A stretch of DNA of 64,000 bases from positions 9,970,630-10,034,629 of the forward strand of contig NC_031502.1 of the NCBI RefSeq assembly GCF_000237925.1. The letters are read 5' to 3'. Shown here piece after piece: positions 39,701 through 54,700 of this stretch (its first letter is position 1; the number at the start of each line of letters is the position of its first letter). The notes under the pieces are model-generated. The model ran no database searches. It saw only the letters and a list, made by a program, of their open reading frames with translations, and had not been told where the DNA came from. The stretch comes from Schistosoma mansoni. Its lineage: Eukaryota > Platyhelminthes > Trematoda > Strigeidida > Schistosomatidae. The translations under genes and the position numbers were made by a program.

Positions 39701-42700
39701 GAATTCTATTCAGAAACTTGGAAGTACCCTTAATAATATAATTTATCAAATAAATATACCGATCCCCCGGTAACGAAACGAGACGAAGATGAGTTTGATA
39801 AAATGAAAAACAGATGTGTCTCTTTCCTTTTTCATGTCTTTTGTAAAGCTGAAAACTGATCGAAGACTTATGGTAGTTGTTATTCTATGTTTGTTTATAA
39901 TAACAGTTGTTTCGATAAGCACAAATTCACCAGGTTAATCAATAGTTTTTACAATTTAGAGATCATTATGAACTGAAATTAGCTGGAGGATTATTGTTTT
40001 AAAACTATCTCTTAATATGATAAATTCTAGTAAACTATTCATCTAAAAAACTTTTACACTGTATTTTAGTGTTTCCCATAACTTGGTAGTGCTTTCAATT
40101 CAAAACACTTTAAGGAATATCTGTACCCACAAAAGTTATCTACTAAAATCAACTTACTTCTTGGAATTTCAAGGTCAAGTGACTTATTTAAGTCGACAGT
40201 ATGGATAAACTGCATAAAAATATTAAAATAATTGACCTACTGAATACATTTCATATTACTAAGACCTACTAGAAAACATTATCATTTATTTTATCTTGAA
40301 TTCCCTACTGGAAATTTTAAAAACATCCTTTCCTAAATGTTGGACCTATTATTTATTGTAGTCTACATGATAACTTTTTTTCAATAATTTCGTAAATTCC
40401 ATTTCATCAAAATAGCCAAGAATTGTTTTTCAGACTTTTCTGTTATATCAAAAGATCCACAGTGAAGCTGAACTGAAACTGACACCCAAACTGATATTGA
40501 AAGTACTGGTGTGGTGTGCACTACTTATGCGGACAGATATAAGTAGTATGTAGCAGGTATTGAAAGTAGAACGCTTACCAGAAGAAGAGTGAAATAGAAA
40601 GAAGGAGAAAGAAAACGAAGAGAAATCAAAATAACAACATGGTTGGAATGATGATGATGTATATAAAGTACAACTGGAGGAAGATATCTGAATGATGTAT
40701 TCAATGTACGATTTTCAGTTTATAAAGATACTGTTCAACAGTGCGTAAAACAAGTTCTTACCCACCAAATCTTTGTTCACTACACTGACTGTAATATATG
40801 GAACTTCGGAAGACATTCTACTAACCTATGAATGGTGAGACGTTCAAAGACTTCGTAAACTTCGATATAATCCTAGACAAAAATTAAAGTTATAACAAAA
40901 CTTTAGAGATATTTCCTTCAGTAACTGAAAATTAAGTCTGTTTTTGTTTTTAAGTGGGACTTCATAAACCATATTCAACAAGCTTAAAGGTTAACTGAGC
41001 AGTCTGGACCTGGTTCGCTATGTAAATGTGTACACTTGAAGGCAAGTATGCAGATACTGTAGACTTAAGTCGAAATCTCGTGACAATATATGGACAAGAA
41101 TATAAACAACAGTTGCATCCCAGCTGACACGTTACAGCAGTAATAGACTGTCTTCATTATTATCATAGTCTTCTCAAACTGTCCTACATCGAAAAGTTAC
41201 AAGCTGAGGAATAAAAGTAGTTAAAGATCAGTTGTAGGAAAATGAAATTTATTCAAAATGCTAGTCGAGTCCTAAACATCTTTCTATATATAATTTAGAA
41301 ACAAGCGAAAAACGAATATCGAAAGATTCTGATCATGGTTTGGATCACAAAATAATGCAACCTATATACCCACTGGAAACCTGGGAACAGTAAATCATTG
41401 GTGATTATTGAGCTAAAAAAAATTTGGATCTGTACAGAATTCCAAACATTCAGGGACAAGTATTCTCAAAGCAAGTCAATTGCCAATTATCAACAGTTTC
41501 AAACTTAATAAATATTGTAGTATATTTGTAAGCAATCAGAGTAACAAGACCGCACTCAATATCATGACATTTCCAACTAGAGATACAGATAATCACACGG
41601 TTTATAATGGCCGATTTATTAATTGATCTATTGCTGAGTAGTGACTAATGTTATATTTGTCTACTCCTGTAGTACTGAACGAATTTTATCCAACAACTTG
41701 TAATGTGGTCACAAGTCTAGATTACTAGAAATAGGCTGCACTATACTTTGATGATAGGTAGTTGGAGGAAGTCTACGGGAAACCCTAAAACTAGGTCTCG
41801 CGCTAGCTGGCACTCATCAACATAGTGCATCTTCAGTCTCAAAGGAGCTGAGGCTCTTAGCGGGACTTTAAAGTATTCGATCAGAACTAGAAGATTAGGC
41901 AAACATGAGATTGATCAGTAATCAGTGTCAAATCAGTTGTAAATATCTCAGTCCTACAGGAAGTCAGTCTCAGCCCAAACATGTCGATTCTAGTGCTCCG
42001 GAGTGTGTAGCTGAGTGATTCGGGCTTGAGTCCCACAGGAACCATCAGCTCACCCAAGACTACAGGTACCCCTTGCTGACAGGTGTCAGCTTGCACAAAA
42101 CCTAAGTGCAGAGTTTCTTGTCAACCAATTCCAATAATTTAGTAAGAGTGATTTAAAATTTAACTGAATTAGTTTACTGAAAGGCTAATTTATCAACCGT
42201 CATCTATAATAATCTATAATGAAATTTATTCTTAACCACTCATTGTCAAGTTAAAACACGCCACAATATACTCACATTGTTTTATCTTCAGGGTGTATTA
42301 TACTTCATATTAAATGACTGTAAATTTATGTGGGTTACGAACATGCTAATTACTAATTTTTATTCTAGTTTTAAGAATTGCTGTTCATTAATTCAGTTAA
42401 TGTTAAGTGTAATTGCTATGAGCCATACTTCGCGGAAATGGCTCATTACTACAAACATATACAGTGACTTTATTTGTGTATATATTTGAAATTACATTGG
42501 TTAAAGTAAGTCAGAAGAGTGACGTTGGTTAGAGCAAATCAATAGATATTCAATCCTGATTAACCGCTAATTTAAATCGCAGTTAGAAACTCAATTCATA
42601 AGCTAATGTTGTCAAAAGTGTGGATAAATTGAGTACTGACAAATCTGGCATGTTTTTACTTATCCAGTTATACAAAGTCCTATGCAATTGACTCTATTTG

Positions 42701-45700
42701 AAAACCATCTATTTCAGAGAACTAAACTCCACTAAAAGTTTGTTAGCTCGTATCTGTTCTATGAACGTCACTTCAGTGGATTCTACTCTGCACATTGTTT
42801 GCTAACACTTTAACTAGATGAAAAAACCGGGCATACGATCGTGATCCGCCCTCGAGAGCTGAAACGTAGCCGTACAATACTGCCATCAGTAGATCTATCA
42901 CCACCTTTCAGGTGAGATCGACAAGTGGCTTGAGTCGGTATCGTAGGTATTCTGGGGTAAGATTTGGTGACGATTCTGTTTTAGTTTGTTATTAAGTTAT
43001 ATTCTTTCTAAAAGTAAGTTAAAACTTCTTGACTAGAACTATCTATCTTAAGTGAACTGTACTACTTTCGCTCATTTATAATTGATTGTACATTTTTTCT
43101 TCTACTGGTTTAGAATATTGTGATTATACGTTATCTAACGCAGTATATCAAAAACTGGTATGCTATAAATAAACTACAGGGTTTCTGCAATCATGAAAAC
43201 TTTTTCAAGTGACTAAACAACTCATTAAAATAAATGAATCCAGAGGGAACCGTTGTGGGAAATGAGTGGATTATTAAGGTGCAGAATATTAGTTCTTGTT
43301 TATAATCACAAAGGTAGCTGTAAGTGAATTTAAGCATCCAATGGCTATGATGTTGTCCAAATAAATGGTCATAATGGAAGTTTATTAACTGTGTTTCCAA
43401 GATCCAATAAACAGCATGTACAATCTTTTAATTTATTGAGTAGACATAAAGGCAACCTTTTACTGCGTAAATTTCAGCGTCCTGCCTTCCGTAAAATAAA
43501 ATAATCACTTAATGTCATGTTATACTAAAGCGATAAATAGTAGGACACATCTGTTTCATAATAGCAATATTATTGGTTAGACAGCAATCGGTTTAATTAA
43601 GTAAAAAGACTATTTTCATGGATATATCACTGATTTTCGATTTTATCAAACTGACTTAAACTAACAGAATTAACTAATGATTATCACCTTATGGATGACG
43701 TTCAAATCATTTTAATTAGATTAGCTATCGAGAAAATGAATATAATGAAAAACCAGTTAAACTAATTGTTGTCAATTAGGATTACTCACTAAAAACTGAT
43801 AACATGGTCATGGTCATTTTGTAAAATATAGATCACTGGGAGTTAATGTCAACAGCGAATCACTTATTGATTAGTTATTTGTCGTATGAGAAATACAGTA
43901 GCATGTGAATTCAACGAAAAGATAGGTAAGAAAACATACTTATTTGGGATAATGAATGGAAAAAAGCGGGTTTTACTTACCTAAATATATGGTTGAGTGA
44001 ATAGGCTCAGGGTGGATGATTAATATGAAAAGCTTGTTTATTAATGTGATTTTTCCTAATACATCAGCTCGTAACAATACGGAAGGCGGTAGATATAACC
44101 CTTTTGAGTACAATTTAACAAAACCCGGTTCAAAAACTGTTCGGGTGATCCAGAAAACTTCTCGCAAACGACAAGAAAGGCTCAGGAAACACTAAGAAGC
44201 ATGTCATCCAATCAGCGTTCAGCAGAAGTTTTACCAGAAATATCGCGAAAGTGAAAAGTTACATGTAGAGTTCCTGATTGGCTGATTACTATGCTGCTAT
44301 TATGTTTAGTAGCAGTTCAGAATTCTCGGGAAAACCCAAGGACTTCCAAAATACTATAAAAACCCTATATTTTCTGTACATGAATGAACCTTTGGAGTAA
44401 AGTGCTTCTCGCATATTTTACGCCTTTTCTATCATGTTCAAGTTGCTGAACCGAGTATAGCGTTCAAGTAGTAAGACTCATCAGAAACAGAAGTTTGACA
44501 AACAAGCTTTATGCAAAAGACTTCTTAATTAAACTTTGAGTTATCTGTTTATAACTTTTCCAACTACAGTTCCTGCCATTTTCTTTTACTAAAAACCTTG
44601 ATCATTAAGGTTTTAAAGCCGTATGTTGTCTTTCATAACCTCTACTTGTCATTTAAAATATGTTTTCTACGGACTTTATATCATCGATCATTTTCTCTTA
44701 TATTTTTCTTGCTGTTATCACGAAAAACAGTACAACTTTATGTAGATAACTAAAGGTTATTTTCAAGTTGGTAAATGCAAAGGACAAGACTAAATTATTT
44801 ATCATTTTAATTACATGTAACACAAAGTGCAGGACTAGTATTAATCCGTCCTCACTTTAGGCATAAATAGATATACGCATAATACTTGTACATAAAAATT
44901 ATTACCTATGACTAACAGTATGGTACATTGTGTCAGTTTTTATCAAGACTGATTTACAACAGAATCAACTGATTACTAACATAACTAAAAATACTAAAAT
45001 TAATAGTTTTAGTCAATAATTCGAGTGCTATTCTGTTGCTCTTTTTTTATATAAACTAGATTTTACTTATTGTGAATAAATTAATCAATCAACTAAGTTC
45101 ACTGAGTTGAGTTCACAATTACTCCGTAGTTGTGTGTTTGAAAAAACGAATTAATGAACAGTAAAATACGCATAAGCAATACAATATACAACGATTATTG
45201 CATATTAATTAATTATTATTGCATAATTAGGTGATGATGGTTTGATCAAAATTTCTTATTAATTATCAATCACTTTCAAAATGAATAGTCATTTGGTTTA
45301 TTAAATTATTGGTATTCAACAAAATTATTTATATTCTTGGTACAAAACCATAACTAGGGTTTTATGTATAGCTAGGAAATTTTATGTTATGTATGGAAAA
45401 AGACAATTCATTTATCAACAGTTGCCTACGCAAGATACTCAATGTCCGTTGGCTGGGTGCTGTCAGCAACAACCCTCCATGGCAGAAAACAAACTAACTT
45501 TCAACTGAAGGGGAAATTAAGAAAAGACGCTGGAAGTGGATAGGAAACGTATTGCGGAAATCATCAGACTGCACCACGTGGCAAGCCTCAACTTGAAATC
45601 TTGGAGGCAATAGAAAAAGAGACAGAGCGAAGAACATATTGCGTTGGAAACTCGTGGGAAACATCAAAAGAATGAATAACAATTAGAAACAACTGGAAAG

Positions 45701-48700
45701 GAGAACCTAGGACAGGGTTTGTTGGATAATCCTGGTGAAAGACTTATGGTCATCCACGAAAGTCAACAGGCAGACAATGAAAAAAAGAACTTCCCTATCA
45801 GATATAAAGTTGGTTTGTTTCACCCACTGATGTTAGAAGGAAACCAGTAGAGTTATTCAAAGAGCAGTTAAATAAATAGCTGCAAGAAAATATTATGAAC
45901 ATGCAGTTAGAATTTTAGTTTCAGTTTATTAAAACAGTGTTGTCTTTGGGGCAGACTAGCTTATATGTTGGAACAACTACTTAGTATAAAGTAACTAAAC
46001 TTCTCCATGAAATCATATAGTTATCTTGATGTCAAAATATATTCTGACTAAAGCTTGACTCCTGAGGATAACTTTAAGTGCGAATTCATTCAGTGAACAA
46101 CAAGTGACTGACATAATATTCAGTTCAATGACGTATTGACAGCAAGTTATATCGTCTTAATAAAACTCTCAATATAAACCAAGATAGACTAAATACCAGC
46201 AAGTTACGCCTATATGATCCTCGATAGTTTCTTCCTAATCCACTGAAACTAGTAAAACACTTTATCAAAATTGTGTTATACCCATCACCATTTGAATTAA
46301 TTCCAGAAATCAGAAGTTAATCACTAGTAGTGTTTGAAGCGAAAGTATTGATACCAATAATTCAAAACCGGAAGAAACAATCTCAATAGCATACGTTCAG
46401 AAAGAATCTTAGGATAAATAACTTAATAAGTAATTCATTTTCAGACAGAATATGCACCAATTATAAAGTAAGCTTAAGTAAGTTGCAGGAGTGAGAAGAT
46501 TTATTCCAATCAACCAAATAAGAAGTTGATAGGCATGTCAGGAAATCATAAACACTGACTGACGGATTCACTTTCTGAGTTAATGTTGAAAAAGTACAGA
46601 ATCAGCGCGGAATTTAAAACTAGATGATGTTAAGAAGTTTATGACTTACATTATATTGTCAAGTGTAGATGGTGGTAATAGCCAGAAGGAATTGTAGGTT
46701 TAGTATTAACTAAGTAAAACTACAGAAAACCGTTATTACGATATTTGATAGTCAAGAAGTTTCGCTGAAGAGGGAACCATTAAATAAGGCACATAAAGGG
46801 AAAACGTGATTTTAAAGGGTATTAATATGCGAAATTAGCAAGTCAGTAGCCCGATTCGTCTCATAAAATAAATAATCTATGACTTTAACCTCACTTTCTT
46901 TGGAAACTAACCTTTATTAACTAATCTCACATTTTCATTTTATGCTCAGTAAGTGTAACCCATTTTCTTTTTTTATTTTCTCAGCACTACTACTTCGGCT
47001 ACTAGCAATAACCATAACAATAATGATAGTGTATTTATTCGATATTACATCTTCAGTACAATGTTAAGTTTTTAGCACATTCAACTCCATCCGAAGATGG
47101 AGTTAGAAAAATGAGACAATATACGTTGTACTTAAGATTTCCTTAGGAATCTTTAGTAAAAGGTCAAAGATTTATCCCCAGGCAAAGCGATACCAGAGTA
47201 CAACCAACAGCAACACAATGTTATGCCAACTCGGAATATGATATTGATAGAATCAGTTGTCATAAACACTTCTTGAAATTATATGAATTGAAAACTTCCC
47301 TGATTGAAAAAACATCTTATTTAGCCAATCACATTATCTATCAATAAAACAACCTTTAACATTTAATGCTTTATCTATCTAAACTTTAATTTATCTAAAC
47401 TTTGATTAATTTATCTGGTAATAATAATCGTGTTTAATTCATAACTATGACAGATTTCTGATGATGGATAGATGTTTGAATAAGATCATTCATCAAGTGA
47501 ATTATTCAGTCTTTTACATTACAATTAATGAGTTATTAAACTCTTATTATTCTATGAGTAAATTATGTGGATGTATATTTTTCAGTGATGTTGTGTTCAC
47601 CTATATAACTTTTGCTGTCATTTAAAACAATATAATCTACATAAAAATCTATAATATTAATGCTGTTAACAATAAAAAAAGAAGGCTTGGCAATGGAGTT
47701 CAATTTGTAGCAAGGAATATTGATTCTAAATTACGAAGTGAAACAACTATTTGACTGAATTGTGTTTATTCAAATGTCATCATTCTTAAATATAGATTGA
47801 CAACAGTCATTTAGCTAATCAGTGAGAAAGAATAAATGCAAAGTATTAGGTGAAAATATTTTTCTCTTGAAAATGAGATATGTTAACAAATTCATTTGAA
47901 CTCCGTATGATTTTCACAACCTGTTTGACAAACAGTCATATTGTAACCATGACTGGTAAAATATAATGGAAAATTCATAATTTAAGCTTAGTGGGTCAGT
48001 CAAGTAAAGTTAACTGGAGCATTGGATAAAATGAGATTAGATTTCACAAGAAGTGTGAGTTTTCACATGGCGCTGAACCCGCATTTTCGATGACAGAAAC
48101 ATTATGTTTCGAAAAAATCAGAATGTTTATTCATTGCACAACACCAAATATCATACACCTTTTTTAGTCTAATAACCACTATGTTACTTGGGAATCGCAT
48201 AGACAATTGTAGCGGGAATTCAACTACCGTCATTTTGAGTGTTTTATCGTGACTCCTCAATTCCTTGTGGTAACTGGAGATTTGACACTAAGTAGAACTG
48301 AAACAGTTCCTCCATACGTACTTATACAAAAGCTACTACAGTGTAAACACAATAACTTAATTTCAATTGTTATTAAATAAAAATTGAGTGACAGTACACA
48401 TGCAGAACATAAATGCAAGACAAGGTACAATAAACAACAATCTCTCATAGGATTTAATTTCAGTTAACTAGTATAATGATAATAAGAATTTGCTAGCTTA
48501 CGTTTCGAATCGACAAAATTTACACATTACAACATTTGTATTAGGTAGTTTTTCTGTGCATATACGACAGAAATCCCCATGACAATTGACACATCGAATA
48601 GCCGGTTGTAGAAGTGGTACAAATAGAGTATTGCAATTGTTACATCGACCTTCACCAATAGATTCTGAATTTTTTATTCGAGCTTTTTGTTTATCAATCA

Positions 48701-51700
48701 TTTCTTGGCGTAACTGTCTAAAATTAGAGAAGAAAAATAGAGAGATGGTACATTTTGCAGAAATAATTTCGAAATATTTAGATTAAATCGTTACTAGGAT
48801 GTAAAGTATATTTTTCCATTTATTTTAACTGGACAAGATTTCGGAAGCAGTTAGCAAACATTTTATTCTGATTTTTGATAGCCCATACCTAAACGTAAAT
48901 GATTACGAAGCAAAGGTTTTTAGGAAAGCTGATTAAGTCCAACTCTTCAATTGAAACTATTTAAATGAATCCCTAAATTATTTAACTGATCAATGTTTTT
49001 TACCATCCTTATAGCCCTCAAATGCCCTGATACGACTGAGAGTGGGGAGAGTACACTCTCCATCTCGAAATGCTCTCATATGGCCACGCGTATATAGCCT
49101 CTGATAGGGAAGTCCTACTTACTGCCTTCTCGTAGCGAGGGTGTTGTTTACGAAATCGAGAGGACGAAGAGCAAATGTCCGGCGCTTTAACCGGGTTGGT
49201 GGACACGGAAAGTTTACCTAGGGAAGTAGGAAAACCCGGATTCCAAACCAGTGGTGTGCATGGGCTCCAGTATCCTGAGGGAACAAATGGCGTATGAATC
49301 AATCGTTGGTCACCGGCTACCATGGGACTGCATCTCCTCACGATGCTCCACTGCTTTGTGGATCAGACCTTTAGGTCAAAGGCTCCGGGTATGGCCTCCT
49401 AAGAAAACTACCTGCTTCAGTCTGGGCACCTGGGCAGTATCACAGCACTCACACAAATCAAATGAGATTTGTGTGGCGCATATGTATCTGGTGCCCCTTT
49501 GTACCAATATTTATGCGTTCAAATAAATAAATAAATAAACTATCCTTATAAGTCCGTCAAATTGAAAAATATACTCATTGTTTAAAGATTTTTTGGATTT
49601 ACTTAATGTGTGATAAAGTGAGACTATTTTGACCAAAACGGAATAAAGTGTGAATGTTGTCGAAGACCGATTCTACCAGAGGATAAAAATAACCAAAGAT
49701 TCAAGGGTTTTTTATTTATCTGATATTATATAGTGCATTGGATTGACAGTACCCAGCATATAAATTAATACTAATTATCGACCAATCTAAGTACCCGGAT
49801 CATGAATATTATCAATATAAATGATCATATTAATCACCCATTAAAAAATAACCACAAAATATAATTATAAATTTCTCTCAAATGTTTATTTTTGGTCGGT
49901 CCTAATTATTCAAGCTTTAATCTTGGGAGAATAAAACGTTTTCATCCAAGAAGTATATAAGCTGAATACGCCAATTATAACTTCGAAAGTCCGTTACATA
50001 CTCATTATACTGAAAGAATAAGTGATAAAAAAACGTCTGTGTTTAATGTATATCAATCTTCAACTGTTTAGTTGCATAACACTTTAATAAGGTATTCTAA
50101 CACGTTAGAATGAGAGTCTTTAAATGTAAATATTTCAAAAAGTTTGCCAGTATACCGTTTGTGCTAGACACTTCTTTAATGACTATTCTCACATGTTTAG
50201 AGAATAACTACGTATAATTTGCCAAATCAGTTACAATTTCATAAACTGAAGTATCCATGTTAGATTAAACAGTGACCAAAATACAACGCAAGTCGATACA
50301 AATTGTGAGTACATTTTAATTACAATTAAGTAGTATGATTTCATAACGGTTAGTGAGAGTAATATCTTTCAAAACTCTTACTACTAAATGACTAAAGTAA
50401 TAAAATACTGGTATTAAAATGACTAGATTTACCAGATGATTAGTGTAGTATACAAGTTTAATCGGCAAATAGCTTGACATTTATAAATAATAATATTTCG
50501 TTTTATAAAATATATCATCAACTATGCAGCTTTTGTGCTTTCCACAAACATACATGATCCATAAAGAATTCACTGCATACACTACTGAGACTTTTAGTTT
50601 TTAACATGGAATAAATGCATGATCTGCTTTTGCATAACTACAACTTAAGTGGGGTGTTTGCGCACGAGACCGAAGGTCCTGGGTTCGAATCCTGTGTGCG
50701 AGATCGTGGATACGCACTGCTAAGGAGTCTCACACTAGGATGAAACGGCCATTCAATGCTTCCAGGTTCTCAACGGTGGCCTAGTTTGAATCGACTAATG
50801 AATTTATTTTACTTACTTTACAAAAAAAGGTGGTTGTAGCTGTAAGAGACTTATTCTGTATTTATTTTTCTCCGTTAACAATCTTTGCTAGAAATAGAGT
50901 TGTGATTGTCTGTCGTCAATAGTGATTGTTATAACTATGTATTGTTTTGTTTCTTCTTTATTTACAGTTCTCTAAATGACATCATCTCCAATGATATATA
51001 TATATATATAAACATGAAAACAATGTCAAAACAAACAAAAATCAATGTGCTGTAGTCACAAGACTTTATAGATTATCTTGCTAAAAGCAGATGGTTAATC
51101 TATACAGAATTCACACTTAACCAAATACACAGAAAAATACAATAGGTAGAAATGATATTGTTTTTAAATGATACTGTTTTGAATCACAATAGCTTTATTT
51201 TCATAACATAAAGGGGGAAAAATTATAGTTCCCTAAGGCTGAGAGGATAATATGATAAGGCGAACTTGACTAAAATATAAATTCTACTAACCCAAACATA
51301 TAGTAAGCGATCATCCCAAGGATTACAAAGAATCTATGATTTCAATTATCCTAAGGTTAAGATTAGCTGAGTATCACATACCATTAAGTTAAACTCAATA
51401 AAAATAATATATTCGTAATATCCCAATCAGTAAAAAAAATTAAGTTTTTAAATTTTCTGACATTTTGTGTCTCAGTGAAAGCCACTTCTTCAGACAATAA
51501 CTAAACAAATTAAATTAACCTAAGTTCAAAAAGCACAAAGAGACAAAGCAAGAATATCTGGTGCGATCAACCCAAAAATAAGTATGACCAATTCAATGTC
51601 ATTCCGATCAATGTGATTTATGTAAGACATGTTTGTATATTTGTGTGTGTTGTAATGAAATAAAAAGACATTTATGGTGCGAAAGGATAGAGTTGAATTT

Positions 51701-54700
51701 GTAGATGCGATAATGGTGTGAACTGTGAATAAGATAAGACATAATAGCTCAGGTAGATAATCCAAGTCGGATGGATAGTGAGGCCTCCTTTTCTGTTGAG
51801 GACAGCAGGGTTAAGCATTATGTGGAAAGCTTCAGCTACTCTTCTTTTTTGTATTAGAAAAGCCTTTTTGTATTATTATGATGTTTTTGATATCGACTTG
51901 ATGGTTGTTAAAAATATCATGAACTGCTATTGACTATTTAATTTGGAGTCTTTCCAGTTCTACGGGATTATTAATTGGTTTCTTTGTGTACCTAATATGT
52001 ACTTTGGCTCGAGTCAGGATTTCGCGAGATGACTCTCCAATATAAAAGGCATTACAATCGACACATTCCAATTTGTAGACACAATTCTGTGTTGACATAA
52101 AAGGGATCTTTTCATTAATGAGAACTAAAATATTTCAAGGGGTGTTCGTTGTTTTGTAATGTATTTTAATTCTGTGTTGTTTTAAGACTCCTTTTATTTC
52201 TTCTTCTTTTACCATGGCGGTATGGCACCAATCCATGGTATTTCATTCGGATTATTATTTTTTGTGTCACATCTCGTTTTGTTGCACTATTAATAATCTT
52301 CATAAGGAAATTATTAAATTGTAAGATGTCAACCAAATGTTTTCGCCCTTTTTGTTTGTCCTGTTCAGATGCAATAATTTTGTTTGCTGTTCTAAAGAGA
52401 TTTAGGGTTAGAGAAATTTTTGCCCTGAATGGATGTGCTGAATCGAAGTCGACATAAAGATTTGAGTGGGTTAGTTTTCGGGAGATGGTTAGATTTAGAG
52501 CCTCACTTACATTTCTTTTAACTAAGCTGTTAATGGGATATAGATTGGATTAAGCATGTTTTATGCATGATGGTGTTGGTGCGCGCTGATTGGTTAATTT
52601 TAAACCGATCAGCCCGGGCATATTATTGCAGAAAAATCTATAAGCTTCTTATGTATATACTATAAATATATGAACATTATTTAAACTATTGATTGCTGTT
52701 CACATACCATTGTTATTTTGAATAGAATTTCATTCCTGTTCAACGTGTTCTGATTTTGGGGTCTTGTCGAGTGTCACCGTATAAGAATACTAAGCAATAG
52801 GAATAGCTGGGTCGTTTATATAGCAAAAATACAATTATAACATAAGCAAACTAAAAATGGTAGCTCACTGTGTTCATTTTCATTTTCGCACGTAAATTTA
52901 ATGTGAGATGAAAGTTTATTGGTCAGTTTAGAAAAAGATCGTAGGCGAGCCTTTTTTATAACAACAAAAACATAAATATATCTGAGTCAAATTCGTGTTT
53001 CACTGTCACTAGCGAAAATATTTGATTCTATATGTGACATAAAAAGGTTCGCTACATTCGGGGACGCGGGGGATCGCATTATTACTACGTTTGTTTGGTT
53101 GTATAATATCCCGTTAAAAGTAAATAAGGTTGAATTTAAAAACAGATTTATGGATTTCATGATTAGACTAATGCTCAAAGGACATCTGTAAGATCAAGTA
53201 TCGTCATCCCCTAGTAAACCACTAATCAAGTCTAAGCATTTATCGATAAAAAACAAGACACGTATTGACACAGTCAAAAAGAAGACTCTACAAATAAGAT
53301 TGTTTTAAAGATGATAATATCAAGTAATTTAACATCACGATCATCTAATAAATCCATTAAAATGACAATCATTGAGATTTGTACTCCTTCCTGTGACATA
53401 TTCTTGTTCCTAATTATACGTTCATCGTCTTAATTTTGCAGTGAACTTTTACTGGTAATCATTGTTATTATTATAATTATAATCATGATAACCACGACAA
53501 AACAATTCTTATTTTGTATTGATTTTTTATTTACAATTTTAACCTATTGATTAAAATTCCTCATCAGGCATAAAAAATTTTTACCTCTTTTTATATGGCT
53601 TTTTTTAACTTTACCAATGATGCATTTTGTTCGTATTTAAGACACAGTCAGTGTGAAATCCACTATTTTCAATTTATTGTATTGACTAGCTAGCTTACTT
53701 ATGTGTTATGCATTCAGAACAACGTCAGCCAGACTGTAGCCATCACAATATTGTGTTTCGTAGACTAATCAACATGTACAAGCACATCTAGTATACCCTT
53801 GTATTTTATTAGACAGCAGTTTGGAGCTTTTCTTTCTTAAAAGTTAACGATGGGAAAGTCATATTCCTAACAGCATAACCAAACTTACTTAAAGTTGAAA
53901 GGACTACATTTCAAAAAACATGAAAAGAGGAATCATCCAATTATACCAATAAAGATTACATCTGGTAGCGATTTATGAATTACGTAACCCAAGAAATTAC
54001 CATTAGTTTGGACAATATCTCCAGTCTCAAGCTGAATGAGTTATTTAATTCTAGTGATTACTATCATTTAAATACTTCTTTTCTGCTTTAGGCAATCTGT
54101 TTATGAATTAACAGACTTGCATTTTACCTACTCTAGATGACTTATCCAATAATTATGACATTTTAACTGGATAATAGAAAAGTTGCAGAAGAAACAATTT
54201 TTCGTTGCAACCTTTTGATGTCTAAAAGATTGTCTGTAATAGAATTGTAGACAGTAAATACACCACATACATATGTAATTTACTAGAAACGAAATTTCCA
54301 CAATTCATTGGTCTCAAGAATAACAATTTTCATCATTACTGGAATTATTGCTGCTCTCTTAAATCGTAGAATGACATAATTTATTGTACATCACTTCTAT
54401 ACAATAATTAATATAAAATGCAATAACGAAAACATGGAACTAAATCACTTGTAAAATCAAACGTCCTCATATGCTTGGATGAATATGGATATTATCCAGG
54501 TGTATATAAAAGAAGGAAAAAACAACTTTAGTAAGAGCATTTAATGCAAATACGTGCGCTCAACTTATTGAAATTCTAAATTGTAATTCAATTAGAAAAG
54601 TTAATCCAACTTACTAATCTTATTAAATTTTTGATATACACTAGACCATTATTATCATTAACAACTCCCTCCTAATCCAAACAAGGTATGTTGAATAAGT

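Larger units (their letters stand above)
36294..48501. other. Large intron within the Slp-homology domain
   Basis: About 12.2 kb. It contains a tRNA-derived retroposon (36540-36880), a further dispersed repeat (41740-42115), a possible LTR-like block (43970-44490) and an RTE 3' fragment (45405-45790). The stretches 37000-40400, 42200-43900 and 45900-48400 are AT-rich, and I see no gene in them. A doubtful exon-like 47-base stretch lies at 40826-40872. Confidence 0.6.

Noticed and set aside
40826-40872. Extra Slp exon between exons 2 and 3
   Set aside because: Exons 2 and 3 join perfectly in frame to make the conserved zinc finger to WF-x-EQ link, 47 bases would break the frame, and the plus strand resembles a LINE motif.
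49018-49341. 107-codon open frame on the minus strand
   Set aside because: It lies wholly inside the AAAT-tailed repeat and overlaps another long frame on the opposite strand; no domain is recognised.
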